Notes under the pieces: model-generated | What the model was told of the DNA's origin: nothing | Databases searched by the model: none | Seen by the model: the letters and a program-made list of their open reading frames with translations, nothing else | Source of the DNA: an uncultured Caldimicrobium sp. | GTDB taxonomy: Bacteria > Desulfobacterota > Thermodesulfobacteria > Thermodesulfobacteriales > Thermodesulfobacteriaceae | Direction: 5' to 3' | NCBI GenBank assembly: GCA_938091475.1 | Contig: CALLJI010000213.1 | Coordinates: forward strand, 1 to 11,821 | DNA: 11,821 nt | Shown here: positions 1 through 5,056 of the stretch, in pieces | How the letters are laid out: each line of letters begins with the position of its first letter | How positions within the stretch are numbered: position 1 is the first letter of the stretch | Program-made: the position numbers and the translations under genes

Positions 1-2
1 CC

Positions 3-80
3 ATTATTCAAAAAAAGGCAGATGAAGAATATGAAAAAATTGTAAAGTTTTGTGAAGTCTTTGCTCCGCCAAAGGAATAG
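3..80 (+). CDS. C-terminal end of an unidentified protein (5' end outside window)
   Basis: An open frame enters from the left edge in frame 3 and ends at TAG 78-80. It gives 25 residues rich in Lys and Glu, ending in KFCEVFAPPKE. The other two plus frames close within the first 45 bases, so this is the best reading for a gene entering from the left. The composition looks like a helical C terminus of a soluble protein. I do not recognise the family and assign no function. No terminator hairpin with a T-run follows; the next structure is the palindrome cluster beginning at about 106. Confidence 0.5.
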   Translation: MIQKKADEEYEKIVKFCEVFAPPKE

Positions 81-105
81 AGTGAGAGAAAATAAAATTT
101 TTGAA

Positions 106-157
106 GAGGCAATCCTTGCGGTTGCCCAATTAGGGGCACGGCATCCCGTGCCCCTAC
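106..157. repeat. Composite two-hairpin palindrome element, degenerate copy
   Basis: The first hairpin (106-127) pairs GGCAATC with GGTTGCC around a CTTGC loop. The second (131-157) pairs GGGGCACGG with CCGTGCCCC around CATC and ends in CCCCTAC. They abut through CCCAAT. The same two-hairpin order occurs at 543-597 and 4092-4146, so this is a recurring composite unit. Here the left end has lost the GTAGGGG frame. Confidence 0.8.
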
Positions 158-170
158 AAAGTAAATCCCT

Positions 171-234
171 TTAGGCAAGGGCAAGACCAGCCACCACAAA
201 AAAACTTCTAGAGCACGACAAGTTGTGCCCCTAC
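171..234. repeat. Two decayed palindromes (AGGG-type, then ACGA-type)
   Basis: Positions 173-197 resemble the intact AGGG-core element at 3918-3942, including the preceding CCCTTT, but the arms no longer pair well. Positions 208-234 carry GAGCACGAC and GTTGTGCCCCTAC, a decayed ACGA-type element like 3958-3981. The order AGGG then ACGA is the same in the second cluster. Further fragments are a right half ATCGCCCCTAC at about 260-271 and GGCACGGCAGTGC at about 286-298. Confidence 0.6.
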
Positions 235-425
235 GAATAAAACCCTGTGGCTGTTTTTGGATCGCCCCTACAGAATAAAACCGCTGGCACGGCAGTGCTA
301 TTTCACCACAAAATAAATTTTAGGCAATATGTGAATTGTCTTTACATTTGTTCATTCTCACCAAGGGTGAGATGTTTCTAAAAGTATAGTGGCACCGCCC
401 TGTTATGCCTAAAGGGATAAAATCA

Positions 426-490
426 GTAGGGGCGATTCACGAATCGCCCCTCCAAATAAAAAATGGTAGCCACAGGCTTTAGCCTGCGAG
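426..490. repeat. GATT-core palindrome plus GTAGCC-family palindrome, duplicated block
   Basis: Positions 426-453 form a near-perfect hairpin: GGGCGATT, loop CACG, AATCGCCC, framed by GTAG and CTCC. At 465-490 follows a second palindrome type: GTAGCCACAGGC, TTTA, GCCTGCGAG. The AT-rich linker between them (about AAATAAAAAATG) is also conserved in the copy at 3764-3825, so the two hairpins and their linker were duplicated as one block. Confidence 0.8.
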
Positions 491-500
491 AGAAATATTT

Positions 501-524
501 GTAGGAGCAAATCACGATTTACCC
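501..524. repeat. AAAT-core palindrome, slightly decayed
   Basis: It starts GTAGGAGC, continues AAAT, CACG, ATTT and ends ACCC. It matches the intact element at 4052-4076 except for two substitutions in the outer stem, which weaken that pairing. The inner AAAT/ATTT stem and the CACG loop are intact. Confidence 0.75.
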
Positions 525-542
525 AAAAAGATTCAAAAAATC

Positions 543-597
543 GTAGGGGCAGCCCTTGCGGCTGCCCAATCTGGGCACGGCGGTGCCGTGCCCCTCC
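543..597. repeat. Composite two-hairpin palindrome element
   Basis: The left hairpin (543-568) is GTAGGGGC, AGCC, CTTGC, GGCT, GCCCA. The right hairpin (572-597) is GGGCACGG, CGGTG, CCGTGCCCC, ending in TCC. The outer ends of the composite (GTAGGGGC and TGCCCCTCC) are themselves inverted repeats. It is almost identical to 4092-4146. Confidence 0.85.
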
Positions 598-639
598 AAA
601 GAAAACCATTTTGGTAAAGGATATCGCACTTCTAAAATA

Positions 640-691
640 TGACATTCCTATATAGTAATTAAGTGTGACATTTTAAAATAGTAACCACACA
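640..691. repeat. Two-copy 26-bp direct repeat, possible IS end remnant or operator pair
   Basis: TGACATT at 640-646 recurs at 666-672. TAGTAA at 653-658 recurs at 679-684 with the same 26-bp offset. On the minus strand this reads as repeated AATGTCA blocks, which recalls the multiple terminal repeats of IS21-family elements. No transposase gene is nearby. It could equally be a paired binding site, since it ends 14 bp before the -35 box of the tRNA promoter. Confidence 0.4.
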
Positions 692-704
692 TTCTCCTCA
701 AGAG

Positions 705-732
705 TTGACAATTTAAATTCTTAGGTTATATT
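705..732 (+). promoter_or_regulatory. Sigma-70-type promoter of the tRNA-Gly operon
   Basis: A perfect -35 TTGACA at 705-710 is followed after 16 bp by a -10 TATATT at 727-732. The start point would fall near 739, giving a leader of about 12 nt before the mature tRNA 5' end at 751. The bases after the -10 box are AT-rich, unlike a GC-rich stringent discriminator. I see no second promoter between the tRNA and the next gene. Confidence 0.75.
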
Positions 733-750
733 TTGAATAACATCCATTGA

Positions 751-827
751 GCGGGCGTAGCTCAGGTTGGTAGAGCGACAGCTTGCCATGCTGTAGGTCG
801 CGGGTTCGAGTCCCGTCGCCCGCTCCA
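751..827 (+). tRNA. tRNA-Gly (anticodon GCC)
   Basis: A complete cloverleaf can be folded by eye. Acceptor stem GCGGGCG (751-757) pairs with CGCCCGC (817-823). The D arm is GCTC/GAGC (760-763 with 773-776). The anticodon stem is ACAGC/GCTGT (778-782 with 790-794) and the loop TTGCCAT (783-789) has anticodon GCC at 785-787. The T arm GCGGG/CCCGT (800-804 with 812-816) carries TTCGAGT. The discriminator base is T824 and CCA (825-827) is genomically encoded. It reads GGC and GGU. Its 3' end lies only 14 nt from the start codon of the next gene, with no terminator, so tRNA and mRNA are probably one primary transcript. Confidence 0.97.
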
Positions 828-829
828 TA

Positions 830-833
830 GGAG
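830..833 (+). promoter_or_regulatory. Ribosome binding site for the MBL-fold gene, next to the tRNA CCA end
   Basis: GGAG at 830-833 lies 8 nt before ATG 842 and begins two bases after the tRNA CCA. 3' processing of the tRNA would therefore leave an mRNA whose 5' end nearly coincides with the Shine-Dalgarno sequence. This spacing supports the ATG at 842 as the start. Confidence 0.75.
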
Positions 834-841
834 TAAGTCCT

Positions 842-1528
842 ATGGAAATAACATTTTATGGACACGCTACTTTCAAAATCGTCACCTTAGAAAATAAAAA
901 AATACTTGTTGATCCCTGGCTCTCCAATCCGCAGGCACCAAAAGAAATTGATTATGGTCCTTATGATTATATCCTAATAACCCATGCCCACGGAGATCAT
1001 TTAGGAGATGTCCTTAAATTAGCCAGAACCTCAGCTACAGAAGTTATTGCCATACATGAGATTCAGCAATATTTATTACTTCAAGGACTACCCAAGGTTA
1101 CTGGTATGAATATAGGTGGAACCTATTCTACTAATGGTCTTTCCTTCACTATGGTTCCAGCTTTACATAGTTCATCATTGCCTGATGGTACTTATGGCGG
1201 TGAACCTTGTGGTTTTATTATAACTTTAGAAAATAAGGTTACCCTTTATCATGCTGGAGATACAGGATTATTCGGTGATATGGAACTTATTGGGGAACTC
1301 TATCAACCAGAAATTGCCTTGTTACCCATTGGCGATCATTATGTAATGGGTCCAAGAGAGGCAGCCAAAGCTTGCCAGCTTATTAAAGCAAAGAAGATAA
1401 TACCTATGCATTATGGAACTTTTCCTCTTCTTAGAGGTTCAGTAGAGGCCCTTTTAGAAGAACTTAAAAGATATCCCTTTCAACCTGAAATTATCCCTCT
1501 AAAACCAGGTCAAAGTTATAAACAATAA
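842..1528 (+). CDS. UPF0173-type metal-dependent hydrolase, metallo-beta-lactamase fold
   Basis: A 228-residue protein of the YtkL/UPF0173 group of the metallo-beta-lactamase superfamily. The metal-binding signature HAHGDH is at residues 48-53 (H48, H50, D52, H53), preceded by the usual VDPW strand at 23-26. Further likely ligands are H109 (ALHSS), D140 (HAGDTG) and H190 (PMHYGTFP). The family-typical GDHYVMGP lies at 164-171. Length and motif order are complete for the family, which has about 225-230 residues, and there is no signal peptide, so it should be cytoplasmic. The physiological substrate of this family is not established; hydrolysis of an ester, thioester or phosphoester is only a family-level expectation. 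It follows tRNA-Gly by 14 nt and is followed after 5 nt by the MobB-like gene, suggesting one operon. Confidence 0.9.
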   Translation: MEITFYGHATFKIVTLENKKILVDPWLSNPQAPKEIDYGPYDYILITHAHGDHLGDVLKLARTSATEVIAIHEIQQYLLLQGLPKVTGMNIGGTYSTNGLSFTMVPALHSSSLPDGTYGGEPCGFIITLENKVTLYHAGDTGLFGDMELIGELYQPEIALLPIGDHYVMGPREAAKACQLIKAKKIIPMHYGTFPLLRGSVEALLEELKRYPFQPEIIPLKPGQSYKQ

Positions 1529-1533
1529 TAACC

Positions 1534-2151
1534 TTGCCTATATTCGTTGCACTCTCAGGATTTCATAACTCAGGTAAAACTACCCTTGGGGAATTTATCG
1601 TTAGCGAATTAGTAAAAAGGGGTTATAAAGTCGCAGTCGTTAAATCAACCAAAGAAGAGGAGCTTCTGACAGACAAAGCTTCGTCTGATACTTATAGATA
1701 TCGAGCGGCTGGGGCACAAATGGTTTCCCTCCTTCAAAAGAATCTCTTTACCCTCTATATATCTTATACTTGGGAAAAAGATAATCTTATTGAATATTTA
1801 GAGAGACTCTTTTGGGATCATCACTTAGTGCTGCTTGAAGGCTTTAAGACTGTAGAGGGTGTTCCTAAAATTTGGCTTCTAGGACCTACAGATGATGCAG
1901 AAGAAATTCTTAAAAATTACAAAAATATAGAGCTTTTAGTTGATCTTTCAGAAAGAGATAAAGTTTTATCTTATATTGAGGAGAAACTCAAAAACTCTTC
2001 TCCTTCAATTTCTCTTTGGGTCAATTCAAAAAAGATTTTTTTGAAACCTTTCATTCAAGTTATCCTTGAAAATATAATTTTAGGTTTTTTGAAAGGTTTG
2101 AGAGATATCCCAGAGAAAGTTTTTCAAATTGAAGTAAAGATTAAAAAATAA
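1534..2151 (+). CDS. mobB: MobB-like GTPase, molybdopterin-guanine dinucleotide biosynthesis adaptor
   Basis: A 205-residue P-loop protein. The Walker A motif GFHNSGKT is at residues 9-16, SDTYRYRAAGA at 51-61 matches the MobB region that follows the first lobe, and LLEGFK at 100-105 is the MobB Walker B-like signature. MobB binds GTP and assists MobA in attaching GMP to molybdopterin. Residues from about 155 to 205 form an extra C-terminal segment (ISLWVNSKKIFLKPF and on) beyond the common length of about 160-170; I recall similar tails in MobB proteins of other anaerobes but cannot check. The only usable start is TTG at 1534: an in-frame stop lies at 1519-1521, no ATG or GTG lies between, and the P-loop begins at residue 9. 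No good Shine-Dalgarno is visible, so translation may depend on coupling to the upstream stop 5 nt away. The 3' end overlaps the opposing gene by 28 bp. Confidence 0.85.
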   Translation: MPIFVALSGFHNSGKTTLGEFIVSELVKRGYKVAVVKSTKEEELLTDKASSDTYRYRAAGAQMVSLLQKNLFTLYISYTWEKDNLIEYLERLFWDHHLVLLEGFKTVEGVPKIWLLGPTDDAEEILKNYKNIELLVDLSERDKVLSYIEEKLKNSSPSISLWVNSKKIFLKPFIQVILENIILGFLKGLRDIPEKVFQIEVKIKK

Positions 2152-3497
2152 TAGCAGAGATAGATTCCAAGGCTAATTACAATGAAGTGTAGATAGTTTT
2201 TAAAGGGAATTTCTCTTTCAAATTCTTTGTAGTAAAAGTAAAAAATCAGATAAAGGCTACCTATTAAAGCTAAGGTTAGAAGAATAATAGAGAGAAACTT
2301 TATCATAGAGTAGGGCACCTGAAATTGGTATTTCAAGAGGATAGATACATTAAATTGCCTTCCCAATGTAGGTAAAGACTCTCCCATATTTTTTAAAAGG
2401 TATTGCAGTCTATAAATTAATTCTCCTGTAAAGGCAAAGGGAATGAGAATAGAAATGGTGAGATTAAATTTTCCAAAAATAGGATCTTCTATATGTTTAA
2501 AAAGAAAAGCACTAAGTTTTGTGACGACAATTAAAAGTAAAGAAAAACTGAAAAAAAGCAAAGTAAAGAGGATGGAATGGTTGAAAGAGGTTATTTGAAG
2601 CCAATGATGGTAATAGGGGGTCTTCGCAATTAAGCGAGCCAATTGAGAACCGATTAAAAAGGGAATAATATAGGCACAGGTTACCCCCTTTCCTTTGTTT
2701 AATATAATTTCTCTAAAAGGATGCCGCAGATAAATTGCTGGGGAATCCTTTGGACAGAGTACCAAACAGTGACCACAGACAAAACAGTTTAAATTGTTCC
2801 TTACTGCAACAGCGCCTAAGTAGACAGGACAGGGTCGTATTTTCTCAGTGCCTCTTCTGCATAGAGCCTCTTTGCAGGTAGCACAAATTTGATAATTAGG
2901 GCGAAACTCTATTAAAGCCATAGTTGCTGCAACTCCAGTTATCCTTCCTAATGGACAAAGAAACCTACACCAGGCATATTCTTTAAAATAAATACCTAAA
3001 ATTCCAGCCAGTATTACTATGCTCAATAAAAAAAGGGCTGTATAACGAGGTGAATAGGTAAGATTAGTGGTGCTCTCAAGCCAGATTATGAGAAAAAAAA
3101 GAATAGTGGCTAAGTGAATCCCCTTTTTTTCTAACCACTGTGAGGGGGCTTTAAAATGGGATAACTTTAAACTTTGAAAAAGTCTTGCTAAACCTGGAAA
3201 GGGGCATAGGGCGCACCAGAGCCTACCAAAGAAAAACCAGGACAATACCACCGAGGTCCACCAAATGCCCCAGGCTATAAAGAGCATAATATTACTTTTT
3301 GGATCCTGAGGGCCCAAAAGCCCCATAATAATAAGTATGAGAAAAATTAAATCTCCTAAGCTTCTTATAAAGGCAAAATTCTTTCTATTATAGAAAAATT
3401 TTTTAAGTTTAGGAAAAATCTCAAAAAGATTGACTCTATTTTCTGGACCTACATCTGGCCAAAAGAGAGTTTTTAAGAATTTAATTAATATTTTCAT
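2124..3497 (-). CDS. Polytopic membrane Fe-S protein, NapH/NosR/YccM-like polyferredoxin
   Basis: A 457-residue membrane protein with roughly eight to ten hydrophobic segments (about 46-62, 70-90, 127-143, 152-170, 273-293, 306-328, 345-365, 398-422, 436-455). Two Cys-Pro motifs at the ends of helices, GRLWCALCP (C95, C98) and WCRFLCP (C177, C181), are the hallmark of the NapH/NosR/PceC group, which passes electrons across or along the membrane. Between helices lies a double cluster region. One set is canonical, CFVCGHCLVLCP (C238, C241, C244, C248). The other, C205, C208, C213 and C223-Pro, has widened spacing. The C-terminal half after about 270 is additional membrane sequence with no motif I know. 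Its partner is unknown; no reductase gene is adjacent. ATG 3497 has only a weak AGG upstream. The cysteine pattern makes an electron-transfer role likely, but donor and acceptor cannot be inferred. Confidence 0.8.
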   Translation of the reverse strand: MKILIKFLKTLFWPDVGPENRVNLFEIFPKLKKFFYNRKNFAFIRSLGDLIFLILIIMGLLGPQDPKSNIMLFIAWGIWWTSVVLSWFFFGRLWCALCPFPGLARLFQSLKLSHFKAPSQWLEKKGIHLATILFFLIIWLESTTNLTYSPRYTALFLLSIVILAGILGIYFKEYAWCRFLCPLGRITGVAATMALIEFRPNYQICATCKEALCRRGTEKIRPCPVYLGAVAVRNNLNCFVCGHCLVLCPKDSPAIYLRHPFREIILNKGKGVTCAYIIPFLIGSQLARLIAKTPYYHHWLQITSFNHSILFTLLFFSFSLLLIVVTKLSAFLFKHIEDPIFGKFNLTISILIPFAFTGELIYRLQYLLKNMGESLPTLGRQFNVSILLKYQFQVPYSMIKFLSIILLTLALIGSLYLIFYFYYKEFEREIPFKNYLHFIVISLGIYLCYYFLIFTSI

Positions 3498-3763
3498 TAT
3501 TTTTTAACCTAAAATTATTACCTGGCTGAAAAAGATTTTGTGAAAAAGCACACTTGAGGAAAGAAAAAGATAAACATACATTGTTATTCTCAAAATCAAG
3601 ACATACCTTTTTTATGAATATTAGATTATTCTTTCTATTTGAAGAATTGTATCGTAGGGGCTCGTCTTGCTTTACCCAATGAATTAAAAATATTGTATAT
3701 GTAACCCTTGGAATTTCCCAATTGAGGGCACAACAGTGTCGTGCATCTACAAATAAAATCTCT

Positions 3764-3825
3764 GGGCGATTCGTGAATCGCCCCTACAGAAGAAAAAATG
3801 GTAGCCGCAGGCTTTAGCCTGCGAG
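3764..3825. repeat. GATT-core palindrome plus GTAGCC-family palindrome, second copy of block
   Basis: GGGCGATT, loop CGTG, AATCGCCCCTAC at 3764-3787 is followed after an A-rich linker by GGTAGCCGCAGGC, TTTA, GCCTGCGAG at 3800-3825. It matches 426-490 through both hairpins and most of the linker. The two loop differences (CACG versus CGTG) lie in the loop; the arms are identical. Confidence 0.85.
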
Positions 3826-3833
3826 AAAAATTG

Positions 3834-3858
3834 GTAGGGGCACAGCACGCTGTGCCCA
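3834..3858. repeat. ACAG-core palindrome
   Basis: GTAGGGGC, ACAG, CACG, CTGT, GCCCA. GGGCACAG pairs perfectly with CTGTGCCC. It is in the plus (GTAG-first) orientation. The same core recurs at 4012 with a CATG loop. Confidence 0.85.
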
Positions 3859-3871
3859 GAAATTAAAAACC

Positions 3872-3897
3872 GTAGGGGCAGCCCTTGCGGCTGCCCA
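3872..3897. repeat. AGCC-core palindrome
   Basis: GTAGGGGC, AGCC, CTTGC, GGCT, GCCCA, in the plus orientation. It is identical to the left half of the composite at 543-597. Confidence 0.85.
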
Positions 3898-3917
3898 AAA
3901 TCGTTTTAAAACCCTTT

Positions 3918-3942
3918 GGGCAGGGGCAAGCCCTGCCCCTAC
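3918..3942. repeat. AGGG-core palindrome, reverse orientation
   Basis: GGGCAGGG, loop GCAAG, CCCTGCCC, ending CTAC. On the minus strand it reads GTAGGGGC, AGGG, CTTGC, CCCT, GCCC. A decayed counterpart lies at about 173-197. Confidence 0.85.
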
Positions 3943-3957
3943 AAATTTAAACCATTT

Positions 3958-3981
3958 GGTCACGACATGTCGTGCCCCTAA
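3958..3981. repeat. ACGA-core palindrome, reverse orientation, one stem mismatch
   Basis: GGTCACGA, CATG, TCGTGCCCCTAA. One outer-stem base (T at 3960) breaks the GGGC/GCCC pairing and the last base of CTAC is changed, so this copy is slightly decayed. Confidence 0.75.
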
Positions 3982-4011
3982 AAATTTTATAATTCTTGGA
4001 TTAAAAGATTT

Positions 4012-4036
4012 GTAGGGGCACAGCATGCTGTGCCCA
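4012..4036. repeat. ACAG-core palindrome with CATG loop
   Basis: GTAGGGGC, ACAG, CATG, CTGT, GCCCA. It differs from 3834-3858 only in the loop (CATG for CACG). Confidence 0.85.
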
Positions 4037-4051
4037 GAGGGTTAAAAATTT

Positions 4052-4076
4052 GTAGGGGCAAATCACGATTTGCCCA
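4052..4076. repeat. AAAT-core palindrome
   Basis: GTAGGGGC, AAAT, CACG, ATTT, GCCCA, a perfect hairpin. It is the intact counterpart of 501-524 and is likewise followed by the composite AGCC/ACGG element. Confidence 0.85.
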
Positions 4077-4091
4077 AAGAATATGAAAACT

Positions 4092-4146
4092 GTAGGGGCA
4101 GCTCTTGCGGCTGCCCACATTGGGCACGGCGGTGCCGTGCCCCTAC
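4092..4146. repeat. Composite two-hairpin palindrome element
   Basis: The left hairpin (4092-4117) is GTAGGGGC, AGCT, CTTGC, GGCT, GCCCA. The right hairpin (4123-4146) is GGGCACGG, CGGTG, CCGTGCCCCTAC. The hairpins point in opposite directions, so the composite is bounded by GTAGGGGCA and TGCCCCTAC. It is the best-preserved of the three composites. Confidence 0.85.
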
Positions 4147-4158
4147 AAATTAATCTCT

Positions 4159-4184
4159 GGGCAATTCGTGAATTGCCCTACTAC
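4159..4184. repeat. AATT-core palindrome, reverse orientation
   Basis: GGGCAATT, CGTG, AATTGCCC, then TACTAC. The arms pair perfectly. In the leftward transcript it would be the first hairpin met after the biotin ligase gene, but no T-run follows, so I do not call it a terminator. Confidence 0.8.
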
Positions 4185-4261
4185 AATTAAAATCATTCTA
4201 TAGTGACTATTAAAAATAGGCATTACCTGTGATCTTCTTTAATATTAACTCCCTAAAAACT

Positions 4262-5056
4262 TTACTCAAGATAAAGGACTTCTCCAGAGGCTACTTCCAC
4301 GAGCCCTTCCTCAGTCTGAAGAATTAAGGTTCCCTTTTCTGTAAAATTTAAAGCTATACCGAAAATTCCTCCCTCAGGAGAATCCAAGTTATAATTGTAG
4401 TAAAGACATCTACCAAGGGTGTCAGAGTATGTTTTTAAATCTTTTATAAGAGGATTTACGCAGTTAATATCTTCCAGGGTCTTTTTTTCATAATCCCAAA
4501 GTGTTTTATAGTAATAATTCAGCCAAAAGAGAAGTCTTTCCAAGACAAGACTTAGAGGTAGCTCCTTTTCAAGTAAGTTTTTGAGATTGATAGCTGGAAG
4601 AAACTCTGGGAGTTCATTATTCACATTTAAGCCCAGCCCTGCTAGTAGCCAATCCTTGTGTTTCTGAAGAAGTACTCCAGCCAATTTTCTTCCATTAAAA
4701 TGGATATCGTTGATCCATTTTATGTAGACCTCAGGAAGTTCAAAACTTCGCACTGTTTTAACTAAAGCTAAACCAAAGAGTATACTTAAAAGGCTATGAT
4801 TTTCTGGAAGTAATTCGTCGTATAGAGTAATAACGCACCATAGTCCACCTTTGCTTGCTAACCAGGGCCTATTAAATCGCCCTTTGGCCTCAGAAATTTC
4901 CTCTGCAAGCAGTACTCTGCCATGAGAAGTTTTTGGATATAACTCAATTAACTCTTTAGCTTTTGTAAAACCACTCTTTAACCTTGGAAAATGCCAAATT
5001 TCAGCCCCAATTAGGACGGGAAGGGATGAAATATTTAATGATTTTATGAACTCCAC
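4262..5056 (-). CDS. birA: Biotin--[carboxyl carrier protein] ligase, monofunctional BirA type
   Basis: 264 residues. It activates biotin with ATP and attaches it to the carrier lysine. The catalytic domain begins close to the N terminus, so there is no winged-helix DNA-binding domain and no repressor function is expected. The adenylate-binding loop, GRGRRGR in E. coli, is here AKGRFNR (57-63), keeping the key central Arg as R60. KWPND appears as KWIND (113-117). NGRKLAGVLL (121-130) keeps the catalytic Lys (K124). AGLGLNVN (139-146) and the C-terminal small domain ending SGEVLYLE are typical. It is the last gene of the operon and overlaps the carrier gene by 13 bp, so its likely substrate is the neighbouring carrier. 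The start is GTG 5056, forced by an in-frame stop upstream, but the ribosome binding site touches it; see the separate entry. Confidence 0.88.
   Translation of the reverse strand: MEFIKSLNISSLPVLIGAEIWHFPRLKSGFTKAKELIELYPKTSHGRVLLAEEISEAKGRFNRPWLASKGGLWCVITLYDELLPENHSLLSILFGLALVKTVRSFELPEVYIKWINDIHFNGRKLAGVLLQKHKDWLLAGLGLNVNNELPEFLPAINLKNLLEKELPLSLVLERLLFWLNYYYKTLWDYEKKTLEDINCVNPLIKDLKTYSDTLGRCLYYNYNLDSPEGGIFGIALNFTEKGTLILQTEEGLVEVASGEVLYLE

Larger units (their letters stand above)
81..704. other. Gene-free region holding a decayed palindrome cluster and a 26-bp direct repeat
   Basis: About 620 bases without a credible gene. It contains GC-rich palindromes at 106-157, 171-234, about 260-299, 426-490, 501-524 and 543-597. 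An AT-rich stretch at 300-425 shows nothing I can name. A pair of direct repeats at 640-691 lies just before the tRNA promoter. The open frames that can be read here on the minus strand are translations of the palindromes (recurring GQPQGLPL-like peptides) and are not genes. Confidence 0.8.
3654..4184. repeat. Array of diversified GTAGGGGC palindromes
   Basis: About twelve GC-rich palindromes of about 25 bp are separated by AT-rich linkers, with starts mostly 31-54 bp apart from 3764 onward. Decayed members at 3654-3677 and 3724-3750 lead in. The common frame is GTAGGGGC, a variable 4-bp arm, a short loop (CACG, CATG, CTTGC or CACCG), the complementary arm, and GCCCA. It lies in either orientation. 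Cores in array order, each read in canonical orientation: GATT, GTAGCC family, ACAG, AGCC, AGGG, ACGA, ACAG, AAAT, AGCC-like, ACGG, AATT. Arm changes are compensated. The layout resembles REP/BIME elements rather than CRISPR: repeats differ and linkers are short and AT-rich. Confidence 0.9.
3498..4261. other. Gene-free region with AT-rich leader and palindrome array
   Basis: 764 bases between two minus-strand transcription units. Positions 3498-3653 are AT-rich and must contain the leader and promoter of the membrane Fe-S gene; I see no convincing -35/-10 pair. Positions 3654-4184 hold the palindrome array. Positions 4185-4261 are AT-rich and include ATAGTGACTAT (4200-4210), but show no terminator hairpin with a T-run for the biotin operon. 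The minus-strand frame across 3814-4026 is a translation of the repeats, not a gene. Confidence 0.8.

Noticed and set aside
8..199. Minus-strand open frame across the first palindrome cluster
   Set aside because: Its peptide is a translation of the repeats (VGARxxxPLIGQPQGLPL-like), which recurs in frame at the other repeat clusters. No ribosome binding site or conserved domain is seen.
409..645. Minus-strand open frame of 78 codons
   Set aside because: It is another repeat translation sharing the GQPQGLPL peptide, and the rest is low-information sequence.
600..750. T-box or other riboswitch upstream of tRNA-Gly
   Set aside because: The predicted transcript start near 739 leaves only about 12 nt of leader, and no T-box consensus or conserved riboswitch core is visible.
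3498..3653. Promoter of the membrane Fe-S gene
   Set aside because: Several TTGA- and TAAT-like hexamers exist in this AT-rich stretch, but none pair at 16-18 bp with a good match, so no call is made.
3814..4026. Minus-strand open frame of 70 codons
   Set aside because: It consists of translated palindromes (GAGLAPAQ-like peptide) and lies wholly inside the repeat array.
3654..4184. CRISPR array
   Set aside because: The spacing of about 40 bp looks regular, but the palindromes differ in core and orientation, the linkers are short AT-rich tracts, some units are directly fused, and no cas gene is present.
4159..4184. Intrinsic terminator of the biotin operon
   Set aside because: The hairpin is strong, but the leftward transcript continues AGAGATTAAT with no T-run, and identical structures occur throughout the array.
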